Shown here: positions 17,185 through 24,275 of the stretch, one piece after another
Numbering within the stretch: the stretch's first letter is position 1
How the letters are laid out: every line of letters starts with the position of its first letter
Assembly: GCA_013694625.1 (NCBI GenBank)
Contig: JACDCD010000024.1
Coordinates: 1 to 36,110 of the forward strand
Direction of reading: 5' to 3'
Length of the DNA: 36,110 nucleotides
Source: Actinomycetota bacterium
GTDB lineage: Bacteria > Actinomycetota > CADDZG01 > WHSQ01
Notes under the pieces: generated by a model
What the model was told of the DNA's origin: nothing
The model's input: the letters and a program-made list of their open reading frames with translations, nothing else
Database searches by the model: none
Position numbers and translations under genes: made by a program

Positions 17185-17401
17185 CTGGTGCTCCTGCGCG
17201 GAAGTAACGCCAGCGTCCAGGGCGGCACCTGCGCGGCGAGGGCAAGGCGCGAGGAGTCGTGCGTACCCGTAGGGTACGTGCGCGACGAGCAACGCAGCCA
17301 TCGTCGATGCGGGGCGGTCCTGGGGCGACGGGACTTACGCAAAGGTGCACTAGCCGCCCCGCTCTCCGCCCGAATGGGTGTCGGTTGTGCATGTTTCACA
17401 C
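17185..17401 (-). promoter_or_regulatory. murE-mraY gap where murF is normally found; two inverted repeats
   Basis: 217 bp with no ORF resembling MurF. It contains a 9-bp inverted repeat GCGGGGCGG/CCGCCCCGC (17309-17317 and 17354-17362) and a tight hairpin CGTACCC-GTA-GGGTACG (17262-17278). The first lies about 40 bp after the murE stop. Neither has a T-run. The mraY ribosome binding site is at the end nearest mraY (about 17191-17195). I find no clear promoter and no recognisable murF remnant in any minus-strand frame. Confidence 0.5.
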
Positions 17402-18934
17402 TCACCACCCGCTCGGCGCGAGATCGCGCAACGCGGCGCGCGCCACGTCCCTGTCGTCGAACGGAACGGTGCGATCGGCGAACTCCTGGCGCTTTTCGTG
17501 ACCCTTGCCGGCCACTACCACGACATCGCCGCGGCGCGCCCCGGCGAGCGCATGCCGGATGGCCTCGGCCCGGTCGGGGATCGTCGCGTCCGGGCCCTCG
17601 GCGCGCACCGCGTTCACCCCCTCGAGGATGGCGCCGATGATGGCCTGCGGACTCTCGCTGCGGGGGTTGTCCGAGGTGACCACGACGACGTCGGCCCCGC
17701 GCGCCGCCACCGCGCCCATCAGGGGGCGCTTGGCCCTGTCCCGATCGCCGCCGCAGCCGAATACGCAGATAACCCGGGCGGAATGGTCGGCCTGCGCGAG
17801 CCTGCGGGCGGCGCCCAGGACGTTGTCGAGCGAGTCCGGGGTGTGCGCGTAATCCACCACCACGGCGAACGGCTGCCCCTCGGCGATGCCCTCGAAGCGC
17901 CCGGGGACGCCGGCCAGGGCGGTTAGACCTTCCCCTACCGCGTCCAGCCCGATGCCGCCCCCCAGGGCGCCCGAGGCGGCCGCCAGCGCGTTCCACACGT
18001 TGAACTCCCCGAGGAGTGGGGACCGGACCTCGACCTCCCCGTGGTCCGGCGCCTTCCCGGAGGCGACCAGGGTGAAACGGTTGCCCTGGGGGGTCAGCCG
18101 CACGTCGGCCGGGCGGACGTCGGCGTCGTCGGAGGATCCGAAGCTGATGCACGGTATCGGAGCGGACTCTGCGATCCTTCGTCCGTACGGATCGTCGACG
18201 TTAACGACTCCGACCTCGGCGCGATCCGAGACGAACAGTGACCTCTTCGTCTCGAAGTAGTCCTCCATGCCCCGGTGGAAGTCGAGGTGATCCTGGGTCA
18301 GGTTGGTGAAGACGGCGGAGGCGAAGTGCAGACCCTCGGCTCGGTGCAGCGCAAGTGCGTGAGAGGTCACCTCCATCACGACCGAGTCCACGCCTTCGTC
18401 ACGCATCTCCGCCAGCAGTGCCTGGAGGTCGGCCGATTCCGGAGTGGTGCGTACACCGGGACGTCGCGTGCCGCGGATGCGCGTCTCGATGGTGCCGATC
18501 AGCCCGGTGGAACGCCCCTCGGCCTCCAGGATCGAGTCCAAGAGGTAGGCCGTGGTGGTCTTGCCGTTCGTTCCGGTGATCCCGAACAGCGCCAGGTCGG
18601 ATGCCGGTTCGCCCCAGAAGCACCCCGCCACACGTCCCATGGCGCGCCGGACGTCATGCACCACGAGCTGGGCCACGGGCCGGGAAGACGGCAGATCGAC
18701 ATGGTGCTCGACGCACAGCGCAACCGCGCCCGCCGCCACCGCCTCCGGTGCGTAGAGGTGCCCGTCGCTTCGGGCGCCCGTAACGCAGAAGAACAGATCG
18801 CCCGGCCCGACTGCCCGGGAGCTGTAGGAGACGCCCTCGACGACCGTTCCGGGGTCGCCCTCGATGCGCACGGACAGATCACCCGCCCCGCGCGCAAGCA
18901 TCGCCAGCGTTTTCGTGGTCCTCACGCCGCTCAT
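17402..18934 (-). CDS. murE: MurE, UDP-MurNAc-tripeptide synthetase (meso-DAP-adding type)
   Basis: A 510-aa Mur ligase that adds the third residue to UDP-MurNAc-L-Ala-D-Glu. The ATP site is FGITGTNGKTTTAYLLDSIL at about 115, followed by FTNLTQDHLDFH and DYAHTPDSLDNVL. The substrate-selectivity motif is DNPRSESP; DNPR is the diaminopimelate-type signature, so the wall is predicted to contain meso-DAP. ATG at 18934 fits the family N-terminus. No ribosome binding site precedes it, but TAGTGT (18947-18942) lies 7 nt upstream and could be a -10 of a leaderless promoter. Before it lies a 110-bp gap to ftsI. Confidence 0.95.
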   Translation of the reverse strand: MSGVRTTKTLAMLARGAGDLSVRIEGDPGTVVEGVSYSSRAVGPGDLFFCVTGARSDGHLYAPEAVAAGAVALCVEHHVDLPSSRPVAQLVVHDVRRAMGRVAGCFWGEPASDLALFGITGTNGKTTTAYLLDSILEAEGRSTGLIGTIETRIRGTRRPGVRTTPESADLQALLAEMRDEGVDSVVMEVTSHALALHRAEGLHFASAVFTNLTQDHLDFHRGMEDYFETKRSLFVSDRAEVGVVNVDDPYGRRIAESAPIPCISFGSSDDADVRPADVRLTPQGNRFTLVASGKAPDHGEVEVRSPLLGEFNVWNALAAASGALGGGIGLDAVGEGLTALAGVPGRFEGIAEGQPFAVVVDYAHTPDSLDNVLGAARRLAQADHSARVICVFGCGGDRDRAKRPLMGAVAARGADVVVVTSDNPRSESPQAIIGAILEGVNAVRAEGPDATIPDRAEAIRHALAGARRGDVVVVAGKGHEKRQEFADRTVPFDDRDVARAALRDLAPSGW

Positions 18935-19044
18935 GGGGGAAACACTAGTGGGCAGGAACCAGGTCCGGCACGGACGCCGAGCTTCGCTGGTGTCTGAATG
19001 ACCTTCACCTATAGAACACGACGGTGACTTGTGCGCCGAGGCAC

Positions 19045-20787
19045 TCAGTCGCGGATCGACGGATCCGCTGGCTCCGGCGGCTCGGTGGTCCCGGTCGCGT
19101 TCCGCGTCGGCGCTATGCGCAGGTGGCTCAGGGCAAATTCCATGATGGTCTTGAAGGTGGGCGCCGCGGTCACACCTCCCCAGATCGGGCTTGGTTCGTC
19201 GAGCACGACAATGACCGCGATCTGCGGGTCGCTCGCAGGGGCGAAACCGGCGAAGGAGCCGACGTAGGCGTTGCCGTATCCGCCCGTGGGCAGTGGTTTC
19301 TGGGCCGTTCCGGTCTTGCCGGCGACCTCGAAACCCGGAATTTGAGCCTCGACTCCGGTGCCCTCGTCGACCACGCGCGTGAGCATCTTCGTCGCTTTGC
19401 CGGTTGCCTCCTCCATTACGACCCGGCGCGTCGCCGGCGGGGAGGAGGAGGTGCGCCCGGTCGAGTCCACAGTCGACAGCAGAAGCTTGGGTTCGACCCA
19501 CACTCCGTCGTTGGCAATCGTCGAGTACGCGCTGGCCATCTGCATCGGCGTGACCGCCACCCCCTGGCCGATCGGCACGGTCGCCTCGGTCGCGCCCGTC
19601 CAATCGGCCGCGTCCGGCACCATCCCGGGCTGCTCGGCCGGGAAGTCCAAACCGGTTGGCGACCCGAAGCCGAAGTCACGTACGTACTGTCGGAACACCC
19701 CGCGGTCGAACTCAAGCCCGATCTTGATGGTCCCGACATTGGACGACTCGGTGATGATGTCGGTGACCCTCATCGACTCCGTCGCGTGCACGTGAGAGTC
19801 GTTGAAGATCTCTCCGGCATAGGGCAACGAGTCCGGCACGATGAATTTGCGTTGCGGTGTCACCACCCCCGCGTCGAGAGCAGCCGACAGCGTCACCGCT
19901 TTGAAAGCGGAGCCTGGCTCGTAGAGGTCTGTGACGGCGCGGTTACGGTGATCGCCGTCAGCGTAGGCGCCGGCGTCGTTGGGGTCGAAGTCGGGGACAT
20001 TCGCCATCGCGAGGATCTCGCCGCTGGAAGGCCGCATGACCACCGCACTACCGCCACTTGCGTCATAAGCCGCGGTTGCCTCGGCAAGCGCATCCTCGGT
20101 GAAGTACTGGAGCTCCTTGTCGATGGTCAGAAACAGCTCTCGTCCCTGCAGGGGCTCCTGGTACGAGGAGTCCGCCTGTGGCAGCGGGCGGCCCTTGGGA
20201 TCCTGCTCGATGGTCATTCGCCCCGGACGACCCTCGAGGACCTGCTGGTACTGGAGCTCAACCCCGGCCAGACCCCTGCCGTCGACGTCGACGAAACCCA
20301 AGATGTGCGACGCGAGCTTTCCCCCCGGATAGAAGCGCTTGGGCTCTGTCTCCGTATAGATGCCCGGCAGATCCAAAGCCTCGACCCGGTCGGCTACCTC
20401 AGCGGGTATCTGGCGCGCCAGATAGACATAGCGCGTTTTCTCGGTGAGCTTGGCCGCAAGCTCACCGGCATCGGCCTGGTCACCGAGCACCGGCGCAAGC
20501 CTGGCCGCGGTCTGACGCGGGTTCTCGACGAAGTAGGGGTCGGCGTAGATCGTCTTCATGTCGACCGACACCGCCAGCGCCTGGCCGTCCCGATCCAGAA
20601 TCGCGCCGCGCCGCGCCGCAAACTCGATAACCCGCTCTCTTTGATCGGCGGCCAGACGGGCGTAGGCCGGCCCTTCGACAACCTGAAGGACGATCAGGCG
20701 GCCTGCCATTGCGAGGTAGGTCAGGGACAGCAGCAGGAAGAGTGCAATAAGTCGGCCCGGAGAACGGGAGCGACGGCGCTGCGGCAC
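19045..20787 (-). CDS. ftsI: FtsI / PBP3-type septal penicillin-binding protein
   Basis: A 580-aa class B PBP that cross-links septal peptidoglycan with FtsW. It has a basic N-terminus, one transmembrane anchor (about 12-36), a pedestal domain with the conserved RRGAILDRDGQALAVS, and a transpeptidase domain. All three active-site motifs are intact: SAFK with nucleophile Ser near 293, SSN near 348-350, and KTGTAQ near 491. The C-terminal tail is Pro/Thr-rich. GTG at 20787 shares one base with the ftsL stop (TAGTG). Confidence 0.96.
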   Translation of the reverse strand: MPQRRRSRSPGRLIALFLLLSLTYLAMAGRLIVLQVVEGPAYARLAADQRERVIEFAARRGAILDRDGQALAVSVDMKTIYADPYFVENPRQTAARLAPVLGDQADAGELAAKLTEKTRYVYLARQIPAEVADRVEALDLPGIYTETEPKRFYPGGKLASHILGFVDVDGRGLAGVELQYQQVLEGRPGRMTIEQDPKGRPLPQADSSYQEPLQGRELFLTIDKELQYFTEDALAEATAAYDASGGSAVVMRPSSGEILAMANVPDFDPNDAGAYADGDHRNRAVTDLYEPGSAFKAVTLSAALDAGVVTPQRKFIVPDSLPYAGEIFNDSHVHATESMRVTDIITESSNVGTIKIGLEFDRGVFRQYVRDFGFGSPTGLDFPAEQPGMVPDAADWTGATEATVPIGQGVAVTPMQMASAYSTIANDGVWVEPKLLLSTVDSTGRTSSSPPATRRVVMEEATGKATKMLTRVVDEGTGVEAQIPGFEVAGKTGTAQKPLPTGGYGNAYVGSFAGFAPASDPQIAVIVVLDEPSPIWGGVTAAPTFKTIMEFALSHLRIAPTRNATGTTEPPEPADPSIRD

Positions 20788-21275
20788 TATGGGCCGGACG
20801 AGCTCGCCTGGTCCGTCTCCGCTGCGGCGCCGATAGCCGCTGCGGGAGAGCCTGACAGCGAGCTTCTCCTGGCCGATTGGGCGAGACCCGGCGACCTCGG
20901 CGCCTTCACGTCGGCGATCACATACTCGGACAGAGGTGGCTCGATCATCCCGAGCTCGTCACGGGCATAACGCTCGATGCGCTCGGGGCTTTCGAGCTGG
21001 GAGGCCTCGAACATGGCTCGCTCGTGCCGGGCCTGAACCGTGGCAAGGTCTGACCTGAGGCGCGACAGCTCGAACGCCGACTGGGCGAGTATCACCTGCT
21101 CGAGCAGGATGGCGAAGATGACGGCCACGACACCGATAGCGCCGAGGATCGCCGCAGGCGCCAAGCGACGCACCGGGCTCCTGCGAATGAGCCCCTTGGA
21201 GCGCCGGCGTACAACCTCGAGACCCGGCGCCAGCCGCGGTTTGGCCGGCTCGGTGCGCCGCTCAGCTCGGGCCAT
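20787..21275 (-). CDS. ftsL: FtsL-like septum protein
   Basis: A 162-aa bitopic protein in the ftsL position between rsmH and ftsI. It has a basic N-terminus (1-37), one transmembrane helix (about 38-62, LAPAAILGAIGVVAVIFAILL) and then a short coiled coil (LSRLRSDLATVQARHERAMFEASQLESPERIERYARDELGMIEP), the typical septum-formation-initiator pattern. The C-terminal 40 residues are low-complexity Ala/Ser. FtsL pairs with FtsB/DivIC and activates FtsWI. ATG at 21275 overlaps rsmH by 14 bp. Sequence identity is weak in this family, so the call rests on topology and location. Confidence 0.88.
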   Translation of the reverse strand: MARAERRTEPAKPRLAPGLEVVRRRSKGLIRRSPVRRLAPAAILGAIGVVAVIFAILLEQVILAQSAFELSRLRSDLATVQARHERAMFEASQLESPERIERYARDELGMIEPPLSEYVIADVKAPRSPGLAQSARRSSLSGSPAAAIGAAAETDQASSSGP

Positions 21276-22212
21276 GGCTCACCCCTGTGGCCAGGCGCTC
21301 TGCGGCGCGCAGCTTGGCCGCAGTCGAACGGGGGTTGCTCGCCTGCTCCTCCTCAGGAGGGCGAATCGGGCGCTTGACCAGGACCCTTATCCGAGCGTGG
21401 GCCCCGCAGGTGCACACCGGAAAGTCGGGGGGGCAGGTGCAGTCCCTCGACTCTTCGACGAAGCGGCGTTTGACGACACGATCCTCCAGCGAGTGGTACG
21501 AGATGGCGACGACACGGCAACCCGGCTCCAGAACGTCGATCGCCTGAGGAAGGGCTGCGGCCAGCTCGTCGATCTCGCGGTTGACCTCGAGCCGGAGGGC
21601 TTGAAAGGTGCGGCGCGCCGGATGTCCCCCGGTCCGCCTGGTGGCTGCGGGGATGGCGCCCCTGACCACCTCCGCCAGCGCAGCAGTGCCCCTGACCGGA
21701 CGCGCCCCGATGATCGCCTTGGCGATCCGGCGCGCGAAGCGCTCTTCACCGAGGCGGCCGATCACCCGCGCGAGATCATTCTCGGAGTACCCGTTCACGA
21801 TGTCCTCGGCGGACGCGGGCTGGGCCGGATCCATCCGCATATCCAGGGGTCCGTCCCCTCGGAAGCTGAAGCCCCGCCGGGGATCGTCCAACTGGGGGGA
21901 AGAAACGCCAAGGTCGAATAGGACTCCGCGAACCGGCGCAGCCCCGAGTCGTTCCAGCAGGGCCGCGAGCTCCGCGAACCGGCCCCGGACGAGGGTGACC
22001 CGGTCGCGGAACGGAGCGAGAGCCTTCCCCGATTCCTCCAGCGCATCCGGGTCCCGGTCGATGCCCACGAGCGTGGCCATGGGGGCGCGCCTGAGTACGG
22101 CGGCTGCGTGCCCTGCGCGCCCGAGCGTCGCGTCGACGAAGACTCCCCCGTCTTCCAGTGCAGGAGCGAGGAGGTCGACGGTGGGACCGACGAGAACTGG
22201 TCTGTGTTCCAC
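21262..22212 (-). CDS. rsmH: RsmH (MraW), 16S rRNA C1402 N4-methyltransferase
   Basis: A 316-aa SAM-dependent methyltransferase that modifies C1402 in the ribosomal P site. HRPVLVGPTVDLLAP at the start, the SAM motif FVDATLGRAGHA at about 24-35, VLFDLGVSSPQLDDPRRGFSF, LDMRMDP, AISYHSLEDRVVKRRF and CTCPPDFPVCTCG are all family hallmarks. GTG at 22212 is chosen over an upstream TTG (22254). It has GGAGG 4 nt upstream, follows the 75-aa ORF stop by 13 bp, and gives the family N-terminus VEHRPVL. Confidence 0.95.
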   Translation of the reverse strand: MEHRPVLVGPTVDLLAPALEDGGVFVDATLGRAGHAAAVLRRAPMATLVGIDRDPDALEESGKALAPFRDRVTLVRGRFAELAALLERLGAAPVRGVLFDLGVSSPQLDDPRRGFSFRGDGPLDMRMDPAQPASAEDIVNGYSENDLARVIGRLGEERFARRIAKAIIGARPVRGTAALAEVVRGAIPAATRRTGGHPARRTFQALRLEVNREIDELAAALPQAIDVLEPGCRVVAISYHSLEDRVVKRRFVEESRDCTCPPDFPVCTCGAHARIRVLVKRPIRPPEEEQASNPRSTAAKLRAAERLATGVSHGPS

Positions 22213-22225
22213 ACCGCCTCCATGG

Positions 22226-22453
22226 CTAACGCCCCAGTGCGTGGATAGCGACAACGACCATGCTCAGGCCGCCGCCGACGGACGAGCCGGTGACACCCAG
22301 CAGCGCCATGCTTCGCCCGATCTCGCGGACCACCGCGTTGCTCCGCACGGGCGTGCCGGTACCCGACACCGCATGCAGAGCCTCGAGCCGGGTCCCGGGC
22401 ACGTGAATGGCGTCGCGCCCGGGGCGGCGCCCCCCGGGCCGGAGGCCGGCCAT
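22226..22453 (-). CDS. 75-aa single-pass membrane protein between mraZ and rsmH
   Basis: ATG at 22453 overlaps the mraZ stop by one base (TGATG, a reinitiation junction). An AGGAG lies 11 nt upstream and the stop is 13 bp before rsmH. The product has a basic, Gly/Arg-rich N-terminus (MAGLRPGGRRPGRDAI), a middle segment ending NAVVREIGR, and a hydrophobic stretch at about 48-70 (SMALLGVTGSSVGGGLSMVVVAI), so the predicted topology is N-in with one membrane pass. I do not recognise a family. The slot between mraZ and rsmH is normally empty. The tight spacing on both sides argues for a real gene, but GC-rich DNA can leave frames open by chance. Confidence 0.6.
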   Translation of the reverse strand: MAGLRPGGRRPGRDAIHVPGTRLEALHAVSGTGTPVRSNAVVREIGRSMALLGVTGSSVGGGLSMVVVAIHALGR

Positions 22454-22884
22454 CAAAAGTTGAGCTCCTGAGCCAGCTCGTCGAGACGGCCCTCTTCGAC
22501 CTTCTCCTGCTCGGCCGCCCATCCGTCGGGGCTCCACACCTCTCCGTGATCGAGGGCGCCCGTCACGACCACCGCCCGGTCGATTCCCGCATAGGCGCGC
22601 AGATTGCCCGGGAGCGTGATGCGCCCCTGACGATCGACCTCGTCCTGGTGCGCGCTCGCCGCCACCAGGCGAACGACGGCGCGGGCGTCCTGTTTGCTCC
22701 GGCCGAGCAGGAGCAGGCTCCTCTCGAGATCCTCCCACCCGCGCCGGGACCACATGGCCACGCATCCGTTGAAATATTTGGTCAGGACCACTTGGCCCTC
22801 CTCCAGCTCGTCCCTGATGCGCGACGGGACGATCAACCGCCCTTTGGTATCGACGGTGTGACGGAATTCGCCGGTAAATGACAA
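22453..22884 (-). CDS. mraZ: MraZ, transcriptional regulator of the dcw cluster
   Basis: A 143-aa protein, the usual MraZ length, made of two SpoVT/AbrB-like halves. The first half shows FTGEFRHTVDTKGRLIVPSRIRDEL and the second QDEVDRQGRITLPGNLRAYAG, each with the DxxGRxxxP signature. MraZ binds direct repeats ahead of its own gene and usually represses the cluster. The TTG start at 22884 is preferred to upstream in-frame codons: it is preceded by GGAG (5 nt) and gives the family N-terminus. A matching 10-bp-period operator lies upstream, and the gene is followed by a TGATG-coupled small ORF. Confidence 0.93.
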   Translation of the reverse strand: MSFTGEFRHTVDTKGRLIVPSRIRDELEEGQVVLTKYFNGCVAMWSRRGWEDLERSLLLLGRSKQDARAVVRLVAASAHQDEVDRQGRITLPGNLRAYAGIDRAVVVTGALDHGEVWSPDGWAAEQEKVEEGRLDELAQELNF

Positions 22885-22950
22885 GGCTCTCCTGCTGTAA
22901 CTGGGTCTGAGGGAGGCGGCTGCGGGAACCGCGTTTGCTCCCCGATGCCA

Positions 22951-22983
22951 CCACTTCCCTCCATTTCGCACCACTTGGCACCA
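22951..22983 (-). promoter_or_regulatory. MraZ operator: 10-bp-period direct repeats
   Basis: On the minus strand three successive decamers read TGCCAAGTGG, TGCGAAATGG and AGGGAAGTGG. A further TGG (22983-22981) precedes them, keeping the exact 10-bp register. The core AA(G/A)TGG on one helix face matches the known MraZ-box architecture (short G-rich repeats at 10-bp spacing, e.g. AAAGTG in mycoplasmas and TGGGA in E. coli). The array begins at the -10 hexamer and runs over the predicted transcription start, as expected for autorepression. Confidence 0.75.
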
Positions 22984-23012
22984 CCGTAGCCCCCTCAGGA
23001 CCCACCAGTCAA
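22983..23012 (-). promoter_or_regulatory. Putative promoter of mraZ / dcw cluster
   Basis: TTGACT (23012-23007), an 18-bp spacer, then TACGGT (22988-22983), a TAnnnT-type actinobacterial -10. The predicted start is near 22976, inside the MraZ repeats. This is the main candidate promoter for the cluster through ftsI or beyond. Confidence 0.6.
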
Positions 23013-23024
23013 CGTTTGACCCTC

Positions 23025-23056
23025 TAATTACCATCTTGTTATTCGGATAATTACCA
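23025..23056. repeat. Two TAATTACCA direct repeats upstream of the mraZ promoter
   Basis: The nonamer TAATTACCA occurs at 23025-23033 and 23048-23056, 23 bp apart start to start (about two helical turns), just upstream of the mraZ -35. In this GC-rich sequence an exact AT-rich nonamer twice within 32 bp is unlikely by chance. It may be a site for an unidentified regulator or an UP-like element. Confidence 0.5.
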
Positions 23057-23197
23057 CAGTGTGATTTAGCTCGTGCGGTGATCGCGACGGATGCGCAAAG
23101 AGATCGTCCGTGGCCGGCGGTCCCGGATGGCCCCGGCTCGGTGTGAGGCGGCGGCGCGGCCTAGCTCTGCCGGACCCTCACGGACGGTCCAGGCGAT

Positions 23198-23716
23198 TCA
23201 GGCGGGTTGCGGCGCACGGGCGCGCGGCCCGCCGAGGTATTGCTCCCAGCACGGGTCGACACGATCCACAGCCACGACGATCCACACGCTCTCATGTGGA
23301 GGACGCGGCGCCCGGCGTAGCCGAAGGCCGACGTCTGCCGGGCTTCGGTTCTCCTTGCGCGCATTGCACGACCTGCAGGCGGCGACCACGTTGTCCCAGG
23401 ACTGCCCTCCGCCCCTGCTCTTGGGGATCACGTGGTCGACGTTCTCCGCCATCCGGCCGCAGTACTGGCAGGTGAACTCATCCCTCACGAACACCGCTCG
23501 GCGCGAGAGCGAGGAGCGCGCCCGGTAGGGAACCTTTACGAAGTAATTGAGCCGGACCACGCTCGGCGCGGACATCTCGATCGACTCCGAGTGGAACACC
23601 TGGCCGTTGGAGTGAAGCACCTCGGCCTTGCCCTTGAGGGCAAGCAGCAATGCCCGCCGCACCGGAACCACGCACAGCGGCTGGTAGGACACGTTGAGCA
23701 CCAGCGCTCTTGCCAC
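23198..23716 (-). CDS. HNH endonuclease family protein
   Basis: A 172-aa protein. The N-terminal half (ARALVLNVSYQPL, RRALLLALKGKAEVL, VRLNYFVKVPYR) is the conserved leader of a widespread actinobacterial HNH family. The C-terminal half is an HNH/zinc module: C84-x2-C87 in CQYCG, DHVIPKSRGG near 94-103, the NVVAAC segment, and C114-x2-C117 followed by NARKENR. The biological target is unknown; a role in DNA repair or defence is possible. The GTG at 23716 lies 8 nt after TATACT, so the message is probably leaderless and the longer upstream frame is not translated. Confidence 0.87.
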   Translation of the reverse strand: MARALVLNVSYQPLCVVPVRRALLLALKGKAEVLHSNGQVFHSESIEMSAPSVVRLNYFVKVPYRARSSLSRRAVFVRDEFTCQYCGRMAENVDHVIPKSRGGGQSWDNVVAACRSCNARKENRSPADVGLRLRRAPRPPHESVWIVVAVDRVDPCWEQYLGGPRARAPQPA

Positions 23717-23726
23717 GTGGACGAAG

Positions 23727-23756
23727 TATATAAACGGCCCTGGGACATCCCGGCAA
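23727..23756 (-). promoter_or_regulatory. Promoter of the HNH gene, likely leaderless
   Basis: TTGCCG (23756-23751), an 18-bp spacer and TATATA (23732-23727), overlapping a TATACT (23730-23725). With TATACT as -10, transcription would begin at or within about 3 nt of the GTG at 23716. No Shine-Dalgarno sequence is present. Confidence 0.6.
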
Positions 23757-23826
23757 TCCCGAGGGAGGGACCGGCACCGGTGGGGCGAGTGCCAGGGAAT
23801 GTGGTTCGGCGTGCTGAGAAATGGAA

Positions 23827-23881
23827 CTCGTGCCTGGGACCACACCATGTGTGGTGGGGACGCACGAGATCCCTCTTGTGC
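23827..23881. repeat. Imperfect palindrome upstream of the HNH gene (repeat family 2, copy B)
   Basis: CTCGTGC (23827-23833) and ACCACAC (23839-23845) pair with GTGTGGT (23849-23855) and GCACGAG (23862-23868), giving a two-part hairpin with a CAT loop. Its right half and the following bases (23844-23881) resemble 35321-35361 near the SOS promoter: both have ACCATG, TGTGGTG and GACGCAC in order. It lies in non-coding DNA between the HNH gene and the 71-aa ORF. Confidence 0.5.
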
Positions 23882-23915
23882 GCAACGGGCCACACGGAGT
23901 CGCCGCCCTCCCCGG

Positions 23916-24131
23916 TCAGAGGTCGGGGCCCTCCCCCATGCCCTGCACGTAGCGATGGAACGCGAGATGGTCCGAGCTGCACGAGGTCGACTCCCCACCC
24001 TTTCCAAGGATGACCCTGTCGGCCGGCCCTCCAGACGCGTCCCGATCCTCGGTGACCTCGACCACCTCCCAGCCGTCGGCGAGAAGGCCCCGCAGGCGCT
24101 CGAGCTCCGGGTCATCGCCCCAACCCGCCAC
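23916..24131 (-). CDS. Small hypothetical protein, 71 aa
   Basis: The GTG start at 24131 has a near-ideal ribosome binding site (AGGAGG 4-5 nt upstream). The product starts MAGWGDDPELERLRGLLADG and continues WEVVEVTEDRDASG with a balanced, coding-like composition and a compact alpha/beta pattern, unlike the Arg/Pro-rich shadow frames around it. No transmembrane segment or known motif is visible. It is transcribed away from the MoxR copy 2 operon and towards the HNH gene. The family is unknown. Confidence 0.55.
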   Translation of the reverse strand: MAGWGDDPELERLRGLLADGWEVVEVTEDRDASGGPADRVILGKGGESTSCSSDHLAFHRYVQGMGEGPDL

Positions 24132-24275
24132 ACGTCCTCCTCGCCTGGTCGACGTCGTCCTGACCCCTCGAGCCTACCTCCGGCGACGGCCCCGGTCCGG
24201 GAAAAGCCCGGTCAGGATAACGAGCGGGGCGCTGCTAACCTGATGACAGCGATCCACAGGGAGGGACACCTCGAA

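Larger units (their letters stand above)
22885..23197 (-). promoter_or_regulatory. mraZ upstream region (HNH gene to mraZ)
   Basis: A 313-bp non-coding region. From the mraZ side it contains a roughly 90-nt leader, the MraZ operator, a promoter, an AT-rich block with a repeated nonamer, and a GC-rich end after the HNH stop. A short GGACC/GGTCC stem next to the HNH stop (about 23171-23192) may terminate that transcript. No ORF with coding character is seen. Confidence 0.6.

Noticed and set aside
17185-17301. N-terminal extension of mraY, or a murF remnant, in the open frame before mraY
   Set aside because: The extra residues are low-complexity and unlike MraY or MurF. GTG 17184 has a proper ribosome binding site and gives the normal protein length.
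19024-20970. A 648-codon plus-strand ORF opposite ftsI, and similar long ORFs at 7627-8874 (opposite ftsZ), 997-2640, 33677-34978 and 24-28 kb
   Set aside because: All are shadows of strongly recognisable genes on the other strand or frame. They are Arg/Pro/His-rich, have no family motifs and no ribosome binding sites.
22454-23005. The long upstream extension of the 75-aa ORF (260 codons, in another frame over mraZ)
   Set aside because: That part overlaps mraZ completely and has Arg/Gly-rich shadow composition; only the part after the TGATG junction is considered a gene candidate.
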